A stretch of DNA of 48,750 bases from Clostridia bacterium (GTDB lineage Bacteria; Bacillota; Clostridia; Oscillospirales; Acutalibacteraceae): assembly GCA_017520705.1 (NCBI GenBank), contig JAFXFF010000020.1, forward strand, positions 1 to 48,750, given 5' to 3'. The position numbers and the translations under genes are program-made. This document shows positions 7,580 through 15,702 of the stretch, piece after piece (positions within the stretch are counted from its first letter, which is position 1; every line of letters begins with the position of its first letter). The notes below the pieces were generated by a model. It did no database searches. It was not told the origin of the DNA and saw only the letters and a program-made list of their open reading frames with translations.

Positions 7580-8590
7580 TTACAGCATCACAATGCCGTG
7601 CTGTTCACATTCGGCCACCATCTCGGGGGGCCACACCGACACCTGCACCTCGCCGATGTGCACCTTTTCCAGCATCAGCATACACAGACGGCTCTGACCG
7701 ATACCGCCGCCGATGGTCAGGGGCAGGGTGCCACTCGCAATACCCTGATGATAGGCGTATTGCATACGGTCCTCGGCGCCTGCGGCGGCCAACTGGCGCG
7801 CCAGTGCGGCGGCATCCACGCGGATACCCATACTGCTGATTTCCAGCGCGTGACCGAGAACGTTGTCCCACAGCAGCAGGTCGCCGTTCAGCGTCCAGTC
7901 GTCGTAGTCGGGGGCGCGGCTGTCGTGAGGTTTTCCGTCGGCTAAATCTTCACCGATGCCCATCAGGAACACAGTGCCGCACTCGCGGGTGATGGCGTCC
8001 TCCCGCTCCTTGCCCGACAGGGTGGGGTAACGGTCCGCCAACTCCTGAGCGGTGATGAAGGTCACCTCTTCGCAGATGTCGGCGGTGAGCAGGGGATATT
8101 TCTGCTGCAGCAGCTTGTTGGTGTCCGCAATGGCCTTGACGATGCGGCGCACCGTCTTCTGCAGATGCTCTGCGGTGCGCTGTTCGGCGGTGATCACCGC
8201 CTCCCAGTCCCACTGATCCACAAAGATGGAGTGGGTGTTGTCCATGTTATCGTCGCGGCGGATGGCGTTCATATCGGTGTAGATGCCCTCACCGGGGCGG
8301 TAGCCGTAGCGACCCAGCGCCACACGCTTCCACTTAGCCAGCGATTGCACCACCTCAGCGTGGCTCTCGTCCAGTTCCTTCACCGAGAAGGACACCTTGC
8401 GCTCCACGCCGGACAGGTCGTCGTTGATACCGCTGGCGGCAGGCACCAGCACGGGGGCGGTGACACGCTCTAAGTGCAAGCCCTGCGCCAGCAACACCTG
8501 AAAGGTGTCCTTGATGACCTTAATGGCCTGCTGGGTCTCGCGGAGGGAAAGCTTGGAACGATAGCCGTCAATATATTGAGTATGGGACAT
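7580..8590 (-). CDS. asnA: Aspartate--ammonia ligase
   Basis: This 336-aa enzyme makes asparagine from aspartate, ammonia and ATP in the cytoplasm. The length and N-terminal signature (HTQYIDGYRSKLSLRETQQA, VTAPVLVPAASGINDDLSG) match AsnA, a relative of class II aminoacyl-tRNA synthetases, and the C-terminal GGGIGQSRLCMLML is the conserved class II-like motif 3. The start has a GAGGTGAT ribosome binding site. It lies 158 bp downstream of asnS on the same strand with REP hairpins between, so it is probably read through from the asnS T-box, giving one asparagine-responsive unit for synthesis and charging. Confidence 0.93.
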   Translation of the reverse strand: MSHTQYIDGYRSKLSLRETQQAIKVIKDTFQVLLAQGLHLERVTAPVLVPAASGINDDLSGVERKVSFSVKELDESHAEVVQSLAKWKRVALGRYGYRPGEGIYTDMNAIRRDDNMDNTHSIFVDQWDWEAVITAEQRTAEHLQKTVRRIVKAIADTNKLLQQKYPLLTADICEEVTFITAQELADRYPTLSGKEREDAITRECGTVFLMGIGEDLADGKPHDSRAPDYDDWTLNGDLLLWDNVLGHALEISSMGIRVDAAALARQLAAAGAEDRMQYAYHQGIASGTLPLTIGGGIGQSRLCMLMLEKVHIGEVQVSVWPPEMVAECEQHGIVML

Positions 8591-8644
8591 AATATCACCT
8601 CGTGTATCAAGAAAACCGCTGTGCGGTTTTCCGTGCTTTGCACG

Positions 8645-8727
8645 GCGGGGCGTCGAGGACGCCGCCCCCTACAAATTCTATCCGACCGGATCGGTTTTGT
8701 AGGGGCGGGCCTCCCGGACCGCCCGCA
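8645..8727. repeat. Inverted pair of REP palindromes (REPIN-like) in the asnS-asnA gap
   Basis: Two GC-rich palindromes face each other: 8645-8672 ending in GCCGCCCCCTAC, and 8699-8727 beginning GTAGGGGCGGGC. They belong to the same family as the REPs at 13949-13977 and in the transposase gene. Smaller hairpins at 8610-8645 (AAAACCGC/GCGGTTTT and CCGTGC/GCACGG) lie beside them. The pair could stabilise or attenuate the asnS-asnA transcript. Confidence 0.7.
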
Positions 8728-8748
8728 AGAAAGCGTAGTTATCTAAAA

Positions 8749-10119
8749 TCAGCGAATGCTGCCCACGGTACGGGGGAACAGCTGGGCGTCACGGATGTTG
8801 GCCACACCAGTGACGTACATCAGGATGCGCTCAAAGCCCAGACCGAAGCCGGAGTGGGGCACAGAGCCGAAGCGGCGCAGGTCGATGTAGTCCTGATACT
8901 CCTCCAGGCCCATACCGCGGGCCTCCATAGCGGCCAGCAGCTTATCCAGATCCGCCTCACGCTCGGAGCAGCCGATGATCTCGCCCACGCCGGGCACCAG
9001 CAGGTCGGTGGCGGCAACGGTCTTGCCGTCGGGGTTCTGCTTCATATAGAAGGACTTGATGTCCTTGGGGTAGTTGGTGACGAAAACGGGCTTCTTGTAG
9101 ATGACCTCGGTGATGTAGCGCTCGTGCTCGGTCTGCAGATCGCAGCCCCAGTCCACGGGATACTTAAACTCTACGTCCGCCTTCTTCAGCAGTTCAATAG
9201 CGTCGGTGTAGTCCAGCACCACAAAGTCGCTGTCCACCACGCCCTGCAGTTTCTCGATGAGACCCTTCTCGAAGAATTTGTCAAAGAATTCCAGCTCGGC
9301 AGGGCACTTCTCCATCACGTCGGAGATGATGTACTTAATCATCTCGGTGGCGATCTCGATGATGTCGGGCAACTCGGCAAAGGCCACCTCCGGCTCCACG
9401 TGCCAGAACTCGGCCACGTGGCGGGGGGTGATGGAGTTTTCCGCGCGGAAGGAGGGGCCGAAGGTGTAGATCTTACCAAAGGCCATGGCTGCCATCTCGC
9501 CCTCCAGCTGACCGGACACCGACAGGCCGGCACGGCGACCGAAGAAGTCGTCGGCGTAGTACTCCTCGGCGGTCTTGTACTGATCGGACCAGCCGATGGT
9601 GGTCACCTTGAACATCTCGCCGGCGCCCTCGCAGTCGCTGGCGGTGATGAGGGGGGTGTTCACGTAGACGTAGTGGCGCTCCTGGAAATAGCGGTGGATG
9701 GCGGCGGCCATCACGCTGCGCACGCGGAAGATGGCGTTAAAGGTGTTGGTGCGCACCCGCAAGTGGGGGATGGTGCGCAGGAACTCCAGGGTGCAGCGCT
9801 TCTTCTGCAGGGGATACTCGCCGGGGCAGGCACCCAGCACCTGGATGGCGGAGGCGTTGACCTCCACCCCGTTGCGCTCGCTGGCAACCAGGACGCCCTC
9901 CACCTTCAGCGAGGTGCCCAAAGGCATATAGGCGCCCACGTCACCCAGTGCCTCCTTGTCCAGCACGATCTGCAGGTGCTTGAGGGAGGTGCCGTCGTTG
10001 AGCTCGATAAAGGCGACGGTCTTGCTGTCACGGCTGGTGCGCACCCAACCGCATACGGTGACCTCCTGCCCGATATAGGCAGGGTCGTTGTACAGAGATA
10101 CGATGTCGATGTGTTTCAT
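8749..10119 (-). CDS. asnS: Asparaginyl-tRNA synthetase
   Basis: This 456-aa class II synthetase charges tRNA-Asn. It has an N-terminal OB-fold anticodon-binding domain (residues ~15-105; GQEVTVCGWVRTSRDSKTVA), then the class IIb catalytic core with motif 2 around FRAENSITPRHVAEF and motif 3 GFGLGFERILMYVTG near the C-terminus. The shorter start (MKHIDIVSLY) is chosen because AAAGGAGTTG lies just upstream; the extension overlaps the T-box region. It is preceded by a T-box leader with an AAC specifier, which independently confirms tRNA-Asn rather than tRNA-Asp, and followed by asnA. Confidence 0.95.
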   Translation of the reverse strand: MKHIDIVSLYNDPAYIGQEVTVCGWVRTSRDSKTVAFIELNDGTSLKHLQIVLDKEALGDVGAYMPLGTSLKVEGVLVASERNGVEVNASAIQVLGACPGEYPLQKKRCTLEFLRTIPHLRVRTNTFNAIFRVRSVMAAAIHRYFQERHYVYVNTPLITASDCEGAGEMFKVTTIGWSDQYKTAEEYYADDFFGRRAGLSVSGQLEGEMAAMAFGKIYTFGPSFRAENSITPRHVAEFWHVEPEVAFAELPDIIEIATEMIKYIISDVMEKCPAELEFFDKFFEKGLIEKLQGVVDSDFVVLDYTDAIELLKKADVEFKYPVDWGCDLQTEHERYITEVIYKKPVFVTNYPKDIKSFYMKQNPDGKTVAATDLLVPGVGEIIGCSEREADLDKLLAAMEARGMGLEEYQDYIDLRRFGSVPHSGFGLGFERILMYVTGVANIRDAQLFPRTVGSIR

Positions 10120-10154
10120 AATGACAACTCCTTTTGGGATAGTTTGTACGGAAA

Positions 10155-10415
10155 AATAAAAAAGCACCATTCATCCTACACATTAGGACGAACAGTGCTG
10201 TTCGCGGTACCACCTAATTTGTCTGCTGTCGCAGACCGCTCCGCCTCTCGATGAAGGCTTATCCTTTAACGCAGAATTACGACGCCCCTACTGACCCTAT
10301 GGGTGTTCAGTTTGCAACTCGGGAGGGTTATTCGCACAGACGCATACCGTCGGGCTTGCACCGTCCCCGACTCGCTGTGGGCGCCTTTTCTGTGTTACTC
10401 GGCTCCGTCATAGTT
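10155..10415 (-). promoter_or_regulatory. T-box riboswitch, tRNA-Asn (AAC) specifier
   Basis: On the minus strand the T-box sequence AGGTGGTACCGCG is at 10203-10215. It is followed by a terminator hairpin (10159-10198) ending in a run of T. Stem I contains GTCGGG/CCCGAC with the distal-loop motif GGTGCAAG, and the specifier loop GCGAATAACC presents codon AAC at 10327-10329. Uncharged tRNA-Asn would stabilise the antiterminator and turn on asnS, probably also asnA. Confidence 0.9.
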
Positions 10416-10422
10416 TTTATGA

Positions 10423-10595
10423 GGGTAAACCAACTCATCCAAACCCGTTTTGGGACGGCCGATTTTCGCTCTATCTTCGTTAAAATACTCGGAAATACAT
10501 GCAGTATTTCCTCCGTTTTATGCCTTGATAGATCAAAAATCGTCTCTTCCCAAAAGCTGTCACCCTTAGGCGCGTTTGGCTTCGTTGGATTACCC
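10423..10595 (-). ncRNA. Rod-shaped structured RNA upstream of the T-box (6S-like candidate)
   Basis: Reading the minus strand, distant segments pair in order into a ~173-nt rod: GGGTAA (10590-10595) with TTACCC (10423-10428), CCAAC with GTTGG, CCAAAC with GTTTGG, then an asymmetric internal bubble, TTTTGGGA with TCCCAAAA (10548-10555 / 10448-10455), CGATTTT with GAAAATCG, CTATC with GATAG, and an apical hairpin GGAAATAC/GTATTTCC. Size and shape recall 6S RNA, but I see no decisive 6S sequence signature. It could also be a 5' leader domain of the asnS transcript. Confidence 0.4.
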
Positions 10596-10597
10596 TA

Positions 10598-10626
10598 ACC
10601 TTAACATAGATATGTGAATTTGTCAA
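10598..10626 (-). promoter_or_regulatory. Promoter of the rod RNA / T-box / asnS transcript
   Basis: On the minus strand TTGACA (10621-10626) is followed after 17 bp by TAAGGT (10598-10603). The predicted start falls at the first base pairs of the rod RNA. Confidence 0.55.
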
Positions 10627-10661
10627 CTCCTAATTCCTCACTCCTAACTTCTAACTTCCTC

Positions 10662-10690
10662 TTGCACCTTGCACGCATCTGTGCTAATAT
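10662..10690 (+). promoter_or_regulatory. Promoter of the DUF1643-birA-ABC operon
   Basis: TTGCAC (10662-10667), 17 bp, TAATAT (10685-10690). A degenerate repeat of CTAACTTCT-like units (10622-10660) lies just upstream. Confidence 0.55.
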
Positions 10691-10718
10691 TAGGAAAAAT
10701 GGGGAAGGAGGGGCTTTT

Positions 10719-11336
10719 ATGGCGGTGTTTACACCCACCTGCGCCACGCAGGAGTTGCATGTTTTACCTTTTTCCGAGGCGTTGTTGCCGTCGGCAGATG
10801 GCGGCTACGACACCACCGCGTGGCTGTACGCCCCCACCACCTTTCTGCCCTACCGCTACGTGCTGGGCAGGCGGTGTGGGAATCCCCTCATCTGCATTGG
10901 CATCAACCCCTCCACCGCCGACCCTACGCGTCTTGACCCCACTCTGCAATCGGTGGAGAGAATCGCCAAAAATAACGGCTTTGACGGCTTTATGATGATG
11001 AACGTCTATCCTCAGCGCGCCACCGTCCCCAACGATTTGGATCGGGCTTGCAACCCTACCCTCCACGGCGAAAACCTTGCCGCCTTTCGCCACGTTTTGT
11101 CGCTGTGTGACGGCACCCCCACGATTTGGGCAGGTTGGGGCACGCTGATTGAAAAGCGCCCCTACCTCTTCGATTGCCTGCGGAACATCATCGCCGTGGG
11201 GCAGGAATACGGCGCTCGCTGGGTGTCCTTTGGTGCCTGCTCCAAGGCAGGACACCCCCATCACCCCCTGTATCTGCGAGCGGACAGTCTGATGGAAGAT
11301 TTTGACGTGGAGGCATACCTCAATGTTAGACCGTAA
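10719..11336 (+). CDS. DUF1643 domain protein
   Basis: This 205-aa protein has the DUF1643 hallmarks: CIGINPSTADPTRLDPTL near residues 65-82, FMMMNVYPQRAT, and a C-terminal SKAGHPHHPLYL motif with clustered His residues. The biochemical role of the family is unknown. The ATG at 10719 follows GGAAGGAGGGG; the longer in-frame ORF covers the promoter. The stop codon overlaps the next gene (biotin ligase) by 14 bp, so they are translationally coupled, although no functional link is known. Confidence 0.82.
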   Translation: MAVFTPTCATQELHVLPFSEALLPSADGGYDTTAWLYAPTTFLPYRYVLGRRCGNPLICIGINPSTADPTRLDPTLQSVERIAKNNGFDGFMMMNVYPQRATVPNDLDRACNPTLHGENLAAFRHVLSLCDGTPTIWAGWGTLIEKRPYLFDCLRNIIAVGQEYGARWVSFGACSKAGHPHHPLYLRADSLMEDFDVEAYLNVRP

Positions 11337-12084
11337 CCGCATCGTGTCACAACTGAATACTATGCGGTATGAGCGAGGCTTGATTCTCGGCGACTATACC
11401 GCCTCCACCAACACGAAGGTGCGGGATATGGCACAGCACGGCGCCGCCGAAGGGGTCACCATCATCGTCCAGCGTCAAACCGGTGGCCGAGGACGCTTGG
11501 GGCGATCGTTTCACTCCCCCGAAGGTGGGCTGTATTTGTCCACTCTGCTGCGCCCCGCCGATCCCGACCCGGGTCAGATCACCTGCCGCGCGGCAGTGGC
11601 GGCGGCACGGGCCATTGAGAGCCTGTGTGACGCAAAGATCGATATCAAATGGGTCAACGACCTGTATCTCAACGGCCGCAAGGTAGCGGGCATCCTGGCG
11701 GAGGGGGTTTTATCCCCCGACGGCAGTCTTACCGCCGTGGTGCTGGGTATCGGCATCAACGTAGGCGAGATGATCTTCCCCGACGAGCTGAAATCCATCG
11801 CCACCTCCCTCGGCAACGAGGGTTTTGCTCTTGCCCGCGAGGATCTGGCGGCGGCGTTTCTCAACGAATGGGAGCGGGCATATGACGCCACCGATCCTGC
11901 CGATACGATGGCGGAATACCGCCGCCGCAATCTGGTGTTGGGGCGACAGGTAACGGTGATGCGGGGCAGCGAAACCTATCCTGCCGCCGCCGAGGCCATC
12001 ACCGACGGGGGACACCTGCTGGTGCGCACCCCCGACGGTGAGATACACGAACTGAATTCCGGCGAAGTAAGCCTGCGTTTGTAA
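11323..12084 (+). CDS. birA: Biotin--[acetyl-CoA-carboxylase] ligase, no repressor domain
   Basis: This 253-aa enzyme attaches biotin to carboxylase carrier domains. The biotinyl-AMP loop is GGRGRLGRSF (the usual Trp replaced by Phe) and the catalytic Lys lies in KWVNDLYLNGRKVAGILAE; a short C-terminal SH3-like domain (from ~205) ends the protein. The N-terminal DNA-binding domain of bifunctional BirA is absent, so it is not expected to repress biotin genes. The start overlaps the DUF1643 gene, and the ABC exporter follows 16 bp downstream. Confidence 0.9.
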   Translation: MLDRNRIVSQLNTMRYERGLILGDYTASTNTKVRDMAQHGAAEGVTIIVQRQTGGRGRLGRSFHSPEGGLYLSTLLRPADPDPGQITCRAAVAAARAIESLCDAKIDIKWVNDLYLNGRKVAGILAEGVLSPDGSLTAVVLGIGINVGEMIFPDELKSIATSLGNEGFALAREDLAAAFLNEWERAYDATDPADTMAEYRRRNLVLGRQVTVMRGSETYPAAAEAITDGGHLLVRTPDGEIHELNSGEVSLRL

Positions 12085-12100
12085 ATAGGAGGAATGCTCT

Positions 12101-13918
12101 ATGACCGAAACGAAAAACGACAACCGCCCGTTGATGAATGACGAGGAGTTGACCGCACTGGAAGCGGAGTTTATGGAGCGGTATAAGGGGAGCGAGCAGC
12201 ACCCCATCCGCACTCTGCTGCGCTTTTACAAGGGGCAGTATCACCTGCTCATCTTCGCCGCCTTCTGCTATGTCATCAAGAAAAGTCCCCAGTGGATGAT
12301 TCCTATCGTCACCGCCCACATGATCAACCTGGTGGTGGAGCGTCCCGAGAATATGGTGCGTAGTATTGCCCTCAGCGCTATTCTGCTGGCGGTGTTGCTG
12401 GTGCTCAATATCCCCTTCCATTATCTGTACGTCAAGTCCGAGGCGGTCGCCACCCGTAACGTGGAGGCAGGCCTGCGGGGTGCGCTGGTGCGCAAGCTGC
12501 AGCACCTCTCCATCGGCCACTACCGCGAGATGCAGTCCGGCCGCATCCAGTCCAAGATGATGCGTGACGTGGAGGCCATCGCCAACCTGTCCAGCAGCAT
12601 CTTTATGAACGGCATGGAGATCCTCATCAATCTGGTGGTGGCCATCGCCGTGGTGCTGAGCAAAAACCTGCTGGTATTCGTCTTCTTTCTGCTGTGTGCC
12701 CCCGTGGCGGGCGCCATCAGCTTCTTCTTCCGCAGAAAGCTGCGCACCCTCAACCGCGATTATCGTCACGCGGTGGAGGAGACCTCCGCCGAGGTGATGG
12801 ATATGGTGGAGATGGTGCCCCTGTCCCGCGCCCACGCGCTGGAGAGCACCGAAACCGCCAAGATGAACCGCCTGCTCCACGGCATTGCTCGCCGCGGCCT
12901 GCGGCTGGACATCACCCAGAGCCTGTTCGGTGCCACCAACTGGGTGGTGTTTGAGGGCTTCCAGCTCATCTGTCTGGTGTTCACCGTGGTGATGTTCCTG
13001 AACGGCCAGATTAAGGATGTGGGCGACATCACCCTCTATCAGAGCTATTTTACCATGCTGGTCACCAGCGTCACCATGATCCTGGCTATGATTCCCACCT
13101 TTGCCCGCGGCATTGAGGCGGTCACCTCAGTGGGCGAGTTGATGCACGCCCAGGAGGAGGAGAATAACGACGGCAAGGAGCCTCTCTCCGATGTGGCGGG
13201 CGCCTACACCTTCCGCGGGGTCAATTTCGCTTACGAAAAGGATCATCCCGTCCTCTCGGATTTCACCCTGGACGTGAAGCCCGGCGAGACCGTCGCCCTG
13301 GTGGGCGAGAGCGGCGTGGGCAAGACCACCGTCATCAACATGGTCATCGGCTACCATTTCCCCGACTCCGGCGCGGTCACCATCGACGGGCACAACCTGC
13401 GCGAGATCGACCTGCGCTCTTACCGCAAGCACATTGCCGTGGTGCCCCAGAACACCATTTTGTTCAGCGGCACCATCCGCGACAACATCACCTACGGCCT
13501 GTCGGATGTCAGCGAGGAGAAGCTGGCAGAGATTTTGGAGGCCGCCCGTCTCACCGAGATGATTGAAAAGCTGCCCCACGGCCTTGACACCTCAGTGGGC
13601 GAGCACGGCGGCAAGCTGTCCGGCGGTCAGCGCCAGCGTATTTCCATCGCCCGCGCCCTCATCCGCGACCCCAAGGTGATCATCTTGGACGAGGCCACCT
13701 CCGCCCTGGACAGCGTCAGCGAAAAGAAGATTCAGGAGGCGCTGGACCACCTGACGGCAGGCCGCACCACCTTTGTGGTGGCCCACCGCCTGTCCACCAT
13801 CAAGGACGCGGACAAGATCGCCGTGATGGAGGGCGGCCGTTGCGTGGAGTGCGGCACCTACGACGAATTGATGGCCAAGGAAGGCGCCTTCTACCGCTAC
13901 CGCAAATTGCAATTGTGA
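12101..13918 (+). CDS. ABC transporter, fused permease/ATPase (exporter type)
   Basis: This 605-aa half-transporter has six transmembrane helices over ~55-340 and a nucleotide-binding domain from ~370. Visible motifs are Walker A GESGVGKTT (~402), the signature LSGGQRQR (~504), Walker B VIILDEATSALD (~526) and the H-loop VVAHRLST (~560). It would form a homodimer or pair with another half-transporter; none is adjacent. The substrate (lipid, peptide or drug) cannot be told from sequence. The ribosome binding site is AGGAGG. It is the last gene of the DUF1643-birA operon. Confidence 0.9.
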   Translation: MTETKNDNRPLMNDEELTALEAEFMERYKGSEQHPIRTLLRFYKGQYHLLIFAAFCYVIKKSPQWMIPIVTAHMINLVVERPENMVRSIALSAILLAVLLVLNIPFHYLYVKSEAVATRNVEAGLRGALVRKLQHLSIGHYREMQSGRIQSKMMRDVEAIANLSSSIFMNGMEILINLVVAIAVVLSKNLLVFVFFLLCAPVAGAISFFFRRKLRTLNRDYRHAVEETSAEVMDMVEMVPLSRAHALESTETAKMNRLLHGIARRGLRLDITQSLFGATNWVVFEGFQLICLVFTVVMFLNGQIKDVGDITLYQSYFTMLVTSVTMILAMIPTFARGIEAVTSVGELMHAQEEENNDGKEPLSDVAGAYTFRGVNFAYEKDHPVLSDFTLDVKPGETVALVGESGVGKTTVINMVIGYHFPDSGAVTIDGHNLREIDLRSYRKHIAVVPQNTILFSGTIRDNITYGLSDVSEEKLAEILEAARLTEMIEKLPHGLDTSVGEHGGKLSGGQRQRISIARALIRDPKVIILDEATSALDSVSEKKIQEALDHLTAGRTTFVVAHRLSTIKDADKIAVMEGGRCVECGTYDELMAKEGAFYRYRKLQL

Positions 13919-13948
13919 TGATGGTTTGTGCTGTCTAAAAATGCCCGT

Positions 13949-13977
13949 TGTAGGGGCGGGCGTCCTCGACCGCCCGC
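13949..13977. repeat. REP palindrome before the transposase gene
   Basis: GTAGGGGCGGGCG-TCCTCGA-CCGCCCGC is an imperfect GC-rich palindrome 22 bp before the RAYT start. An almost identical copy lies inside the gene at 14122-14148; both are preceded by TCTAAAA. Confidence 0.75.
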
Positions 13978-13998
13978 AAAAAGGATAGGAAATATGCT

Positions 13999-14505
13999 AT
14001 GAATGCATTACCCAAACGGAAAAACATCCGCCTTAAGGAATACGATTATAGTACCCCGGGCGTCTATTTTGTTACGATATGTACCCAAAACCGAAAACAT
14101 CTGCTATCTAAAATCCACGTCGTAGGGGCGGGCGTCCTCGACCGCCCGTTGGTAGAATTGTTACCTTACGGTGTTGTGGCGGATACATATATCCGTCAAA
14201 TGGACGCGCATTATGATTATTTATCGGTGGATGCGTATGTGATTATGCCGAATCATATTCATTTGTTGATTCGCATACACGATGACGGGCGGTCGGGGAC
14301 GCCCGCCCCTACGAAAGGAAATTCGGTGCTTGCGCGTTTTGTATCCACGTTCAAACGCTTTTGCAACAAAGAATATGGTGAAAACATCTGGCAACGGGGA
14401 TTCCACGACCACGTCATCCGCGATGAGCGCGACTACGACGACATCCATCGCTACATCGAAAACAACCCTCTCCAATGGGAGCAGGACGAACTGTACGCCG
14501 ACTAA
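13999..14505 (+). CDS. REP-associated tyrosine transposase (Y1/HUH family)
   Basis: This 168-aa single-strand nuclease of the IS200/RAYT group has the opening YSTPGVYFVTICTQNR, the HUH metal-binding motif in MPNHIHLLI, and the C-terminal signature FVSTFKRFCNKEYG with HDHVIRDERDYDDIHRYIENNP. The expected nucleophile is a C-terminal Tyr, either in RDYDDI or HRYIENN. Unusually, two REP palindromes lie inside the reading frame (14122-14148 and 14286-14313, inverted to one another) and are translated as VGAGVLDRPL and GRSGTPAPT. The frame stays open, so a full protein is still encoded. It may move or maintain the local REPs. Confidence 0.85.
   Translation: MNALPKRKNIRLKEYDYSTPGVYFVTICTQNRKHLLSKIHVVGAGVLDRPLVELLPYGVVADTYIRQMDAHYDYLSVDAYVIMPNHIHLLIRIHDDGRSGTPAPTKGNSVLARFVSTFKRFCNKEYGENIWQRGFHDHVIRDERDYDDIHRYIENNPLQWEQDELYAD
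14122..14148 (+). repeat. REP palindrome inside the transposase gene (5' copy)
   Basis: GTAGGGGCGGGCGTCCTCGA followed by CCGCCCG, the same as the copy at 13949-13977. It is read in frame as VGAGVLDRP. Confidence 0.75.
14286..14313 (-). repeat. REP palindrome inside the transposase gene (3' copy, inverted)
   Basis: CGGGCGGTCGGGGACGCCCG followed by CCCCTACG, an inverted copy relative to 14122-14148, giving an intragenic REPIN-like pair ~140 bp apart. The left boundary of the truncated transposase at 17785 coincides with this element. Confidence 0.75.
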
Positions 14506-14516
14506 CGAGGTAAATT

Positions 14517-14975
14517 ATGGATCTAACCGCCTTTTACAAGGAATTAAAAACAGAATATGTCTTTGCGTTGTTGGCGATTATCACCGTGGTTTTGGCGACA
14601 ATGTTTTTGGGGTATTGCATTTTTCGACACAAAAACCTGAAAATGCGGATGAAATGGTTTTGCTCTTTTTTGCTTTTAGCGGTGTTGGTCTTTTGCGGAT
14701 ACCATCTTGTTCCCAACGCTGTCCTAATGAAAACAGATTTGGATCAAAAATCCGTTGTTTACTACGAAGGAAAAATTGAGATTGTCGAAGCACGATACAC
14801 CGGGTGGAAACCAACCGGTAATGTAACCATTCGAATGGACGGCAAGGAATATCGTCTTACGTATACCCGTGACGACCAATTTTTCACAGCGTTTGAAGAG
14901 GGAGAATACATCGGCGAAATCGTGTATTTGCGCAACACAAAAGACGTTATGTTCTTCAAGGCAACGCTGGTATAA
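14517..14975 (+). CDS. Hypothetical two-helix membrane protein
   Basis: This 152-aa protein has two predicted membrane helices (~15-37 and ~47-65) followed by an ~80-residue extracytoplasmic domain rich in Tyr and beta strand. The family is not recognised. It lies 11 bp after the transposase and may share its transcript, or was carried along with it. A terminator follows directly. Confidence 0.6.
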   Translation: MDLTAFYKELKTEYVFALLAIITVVLATMFLGYCIFRHKNLKMRMKWFCSFLLLAVLVFCGYHLVPNAVLMKTDLDQKSVVYYEGKIEIVEARYTGWKPTGNVTIRMDGKEYRLTYTRDDQFFTAFEEGEYIGEIVYLRNTKDVMFFKATLV

Positions 14976-14981
14976 TACAAT

Positions 14982-15023
14982 AAACAAAGGAGTGGAAAGC
15001 ACTGCTTTCCACTCCTTTGTTTC
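14982..15023 (+). terminator. Intrinsic terminator
   Basis: The stem AAAGGAGTGGAAAGC / GCTTTCCACTCCTTT with loop ACT is followed by GTTT. A near copy is at 17979-18015. Confidence 0.85.
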
Positions 15024-15031
15024 GCATTCTA

Positions 15032-15059
15032 TTGCTGTTTTTGGAAAATTTGTTACAAT
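15032..15059 (+). promoter_or_regulatory. Candidate promoter of the ECF sigma gene
   Basis: TTGCTG (15032-15037), 16 bp, TACAAT (15054-15059), about 65 bp before the start. Confidence 0.4.
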
Positions 15060-15123
15060 TTAGAAAAAGGATGCAATAAAACGCCTTTGCGAAACGCTAT
15101 CTTAGTGAAAGGGGGAAGGAACT

Positions 15124-15702
15124 ATGTGGTTATTCTTTCTGACCATGGGAGACCCCGCACCCGTCAAGCGGCCGATTGACGAGGATTGGATCTCCCGCAT
15201 CGCTGTCGGGGATATGGAGGCGCTGCAGCGGCTGTACGCTGCGGTCGGCGACTCCGTCTATAGCTTTGCCCTTTCGCTGGTGCGCGACCCTCACGACGCC
15301 GAGGACGTGCTGCAGGAATCCTTCCTGCGCATTTGCCGTGCCGCCGCCGACTACCGTCCCCAAGGCAAGCCGTTGGCGTGGGTGTTCACCATCGTCCGTC
15401 ACACGGCGATGGATAAGCACCGTCAGACGGCGCGCATTCTCCCCGTGGAGGAGGTGGCGGTGGACGTTTCTGACGTGGCGGACGCCGACGATCGGCTGTT
15501 TCTTCACGCCCTGCTCAACCGCCTGTCCGCGGAGGATCGCCAGATCCTCATTCTCCACGTGGCGGCGGGGATGAAGCACCGCGAGATCGCCGCGGTGATG
15601 GATATGCCGCTGGGTACGGTGCTGTCCCGCTATCGCCGCGCACTGAATCGCCTGAAAACTATCGCAAAGGAGGAAGCCCTCTATGACCAACAAGCAATGT
15701 GA
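15124..15702 (+). CDS. ECF-type RNA polymerase sigma factor
   Basis: This 192-aa sigma factor has region 2 over ~20-90 (DPHDAEDVLQESFLRICRAA, then GKPLAWVFTIVRHTAMDKHR) and region 4 over ~125-180 (AEDRQILILHVAAGMKHREI, then MDMPLGTVLSRYRRALNRLK). The length is normal for the family. The start follows GGGGGAAGG. The stop overlaps the next gene by 20 bp, and that gene encodes a membrane-anchored protein in the position of an anti-sigma factor, suggesting a signal-transduction pair. Confidence 0.9.
   Translation: MWLFFLTMGDPAPVKRPIDEDWISRIAVGDMEALQRLYAAVGDSVYSFALSLVRDPHDAEDVLQESFLRICRAAADYRPQGKPLAWVFTIVRHTAMDKHRQTARILPVEEVAVDVSDVADADDRLFLHALLNRLSAEDRQILILHVAAGMKHREIAAVMDMPLGTVLSRYRRALNRLKTIAKEEALYDQQAM

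Noticed and set aside
8602-10254. 550-aa open frame on the plus strand
   Set aside because: It is antisense to asnS, which is well supported. The product has no recognisable domain and a biased Val/His/Gly composition typical of a GC-rich shadow frame.
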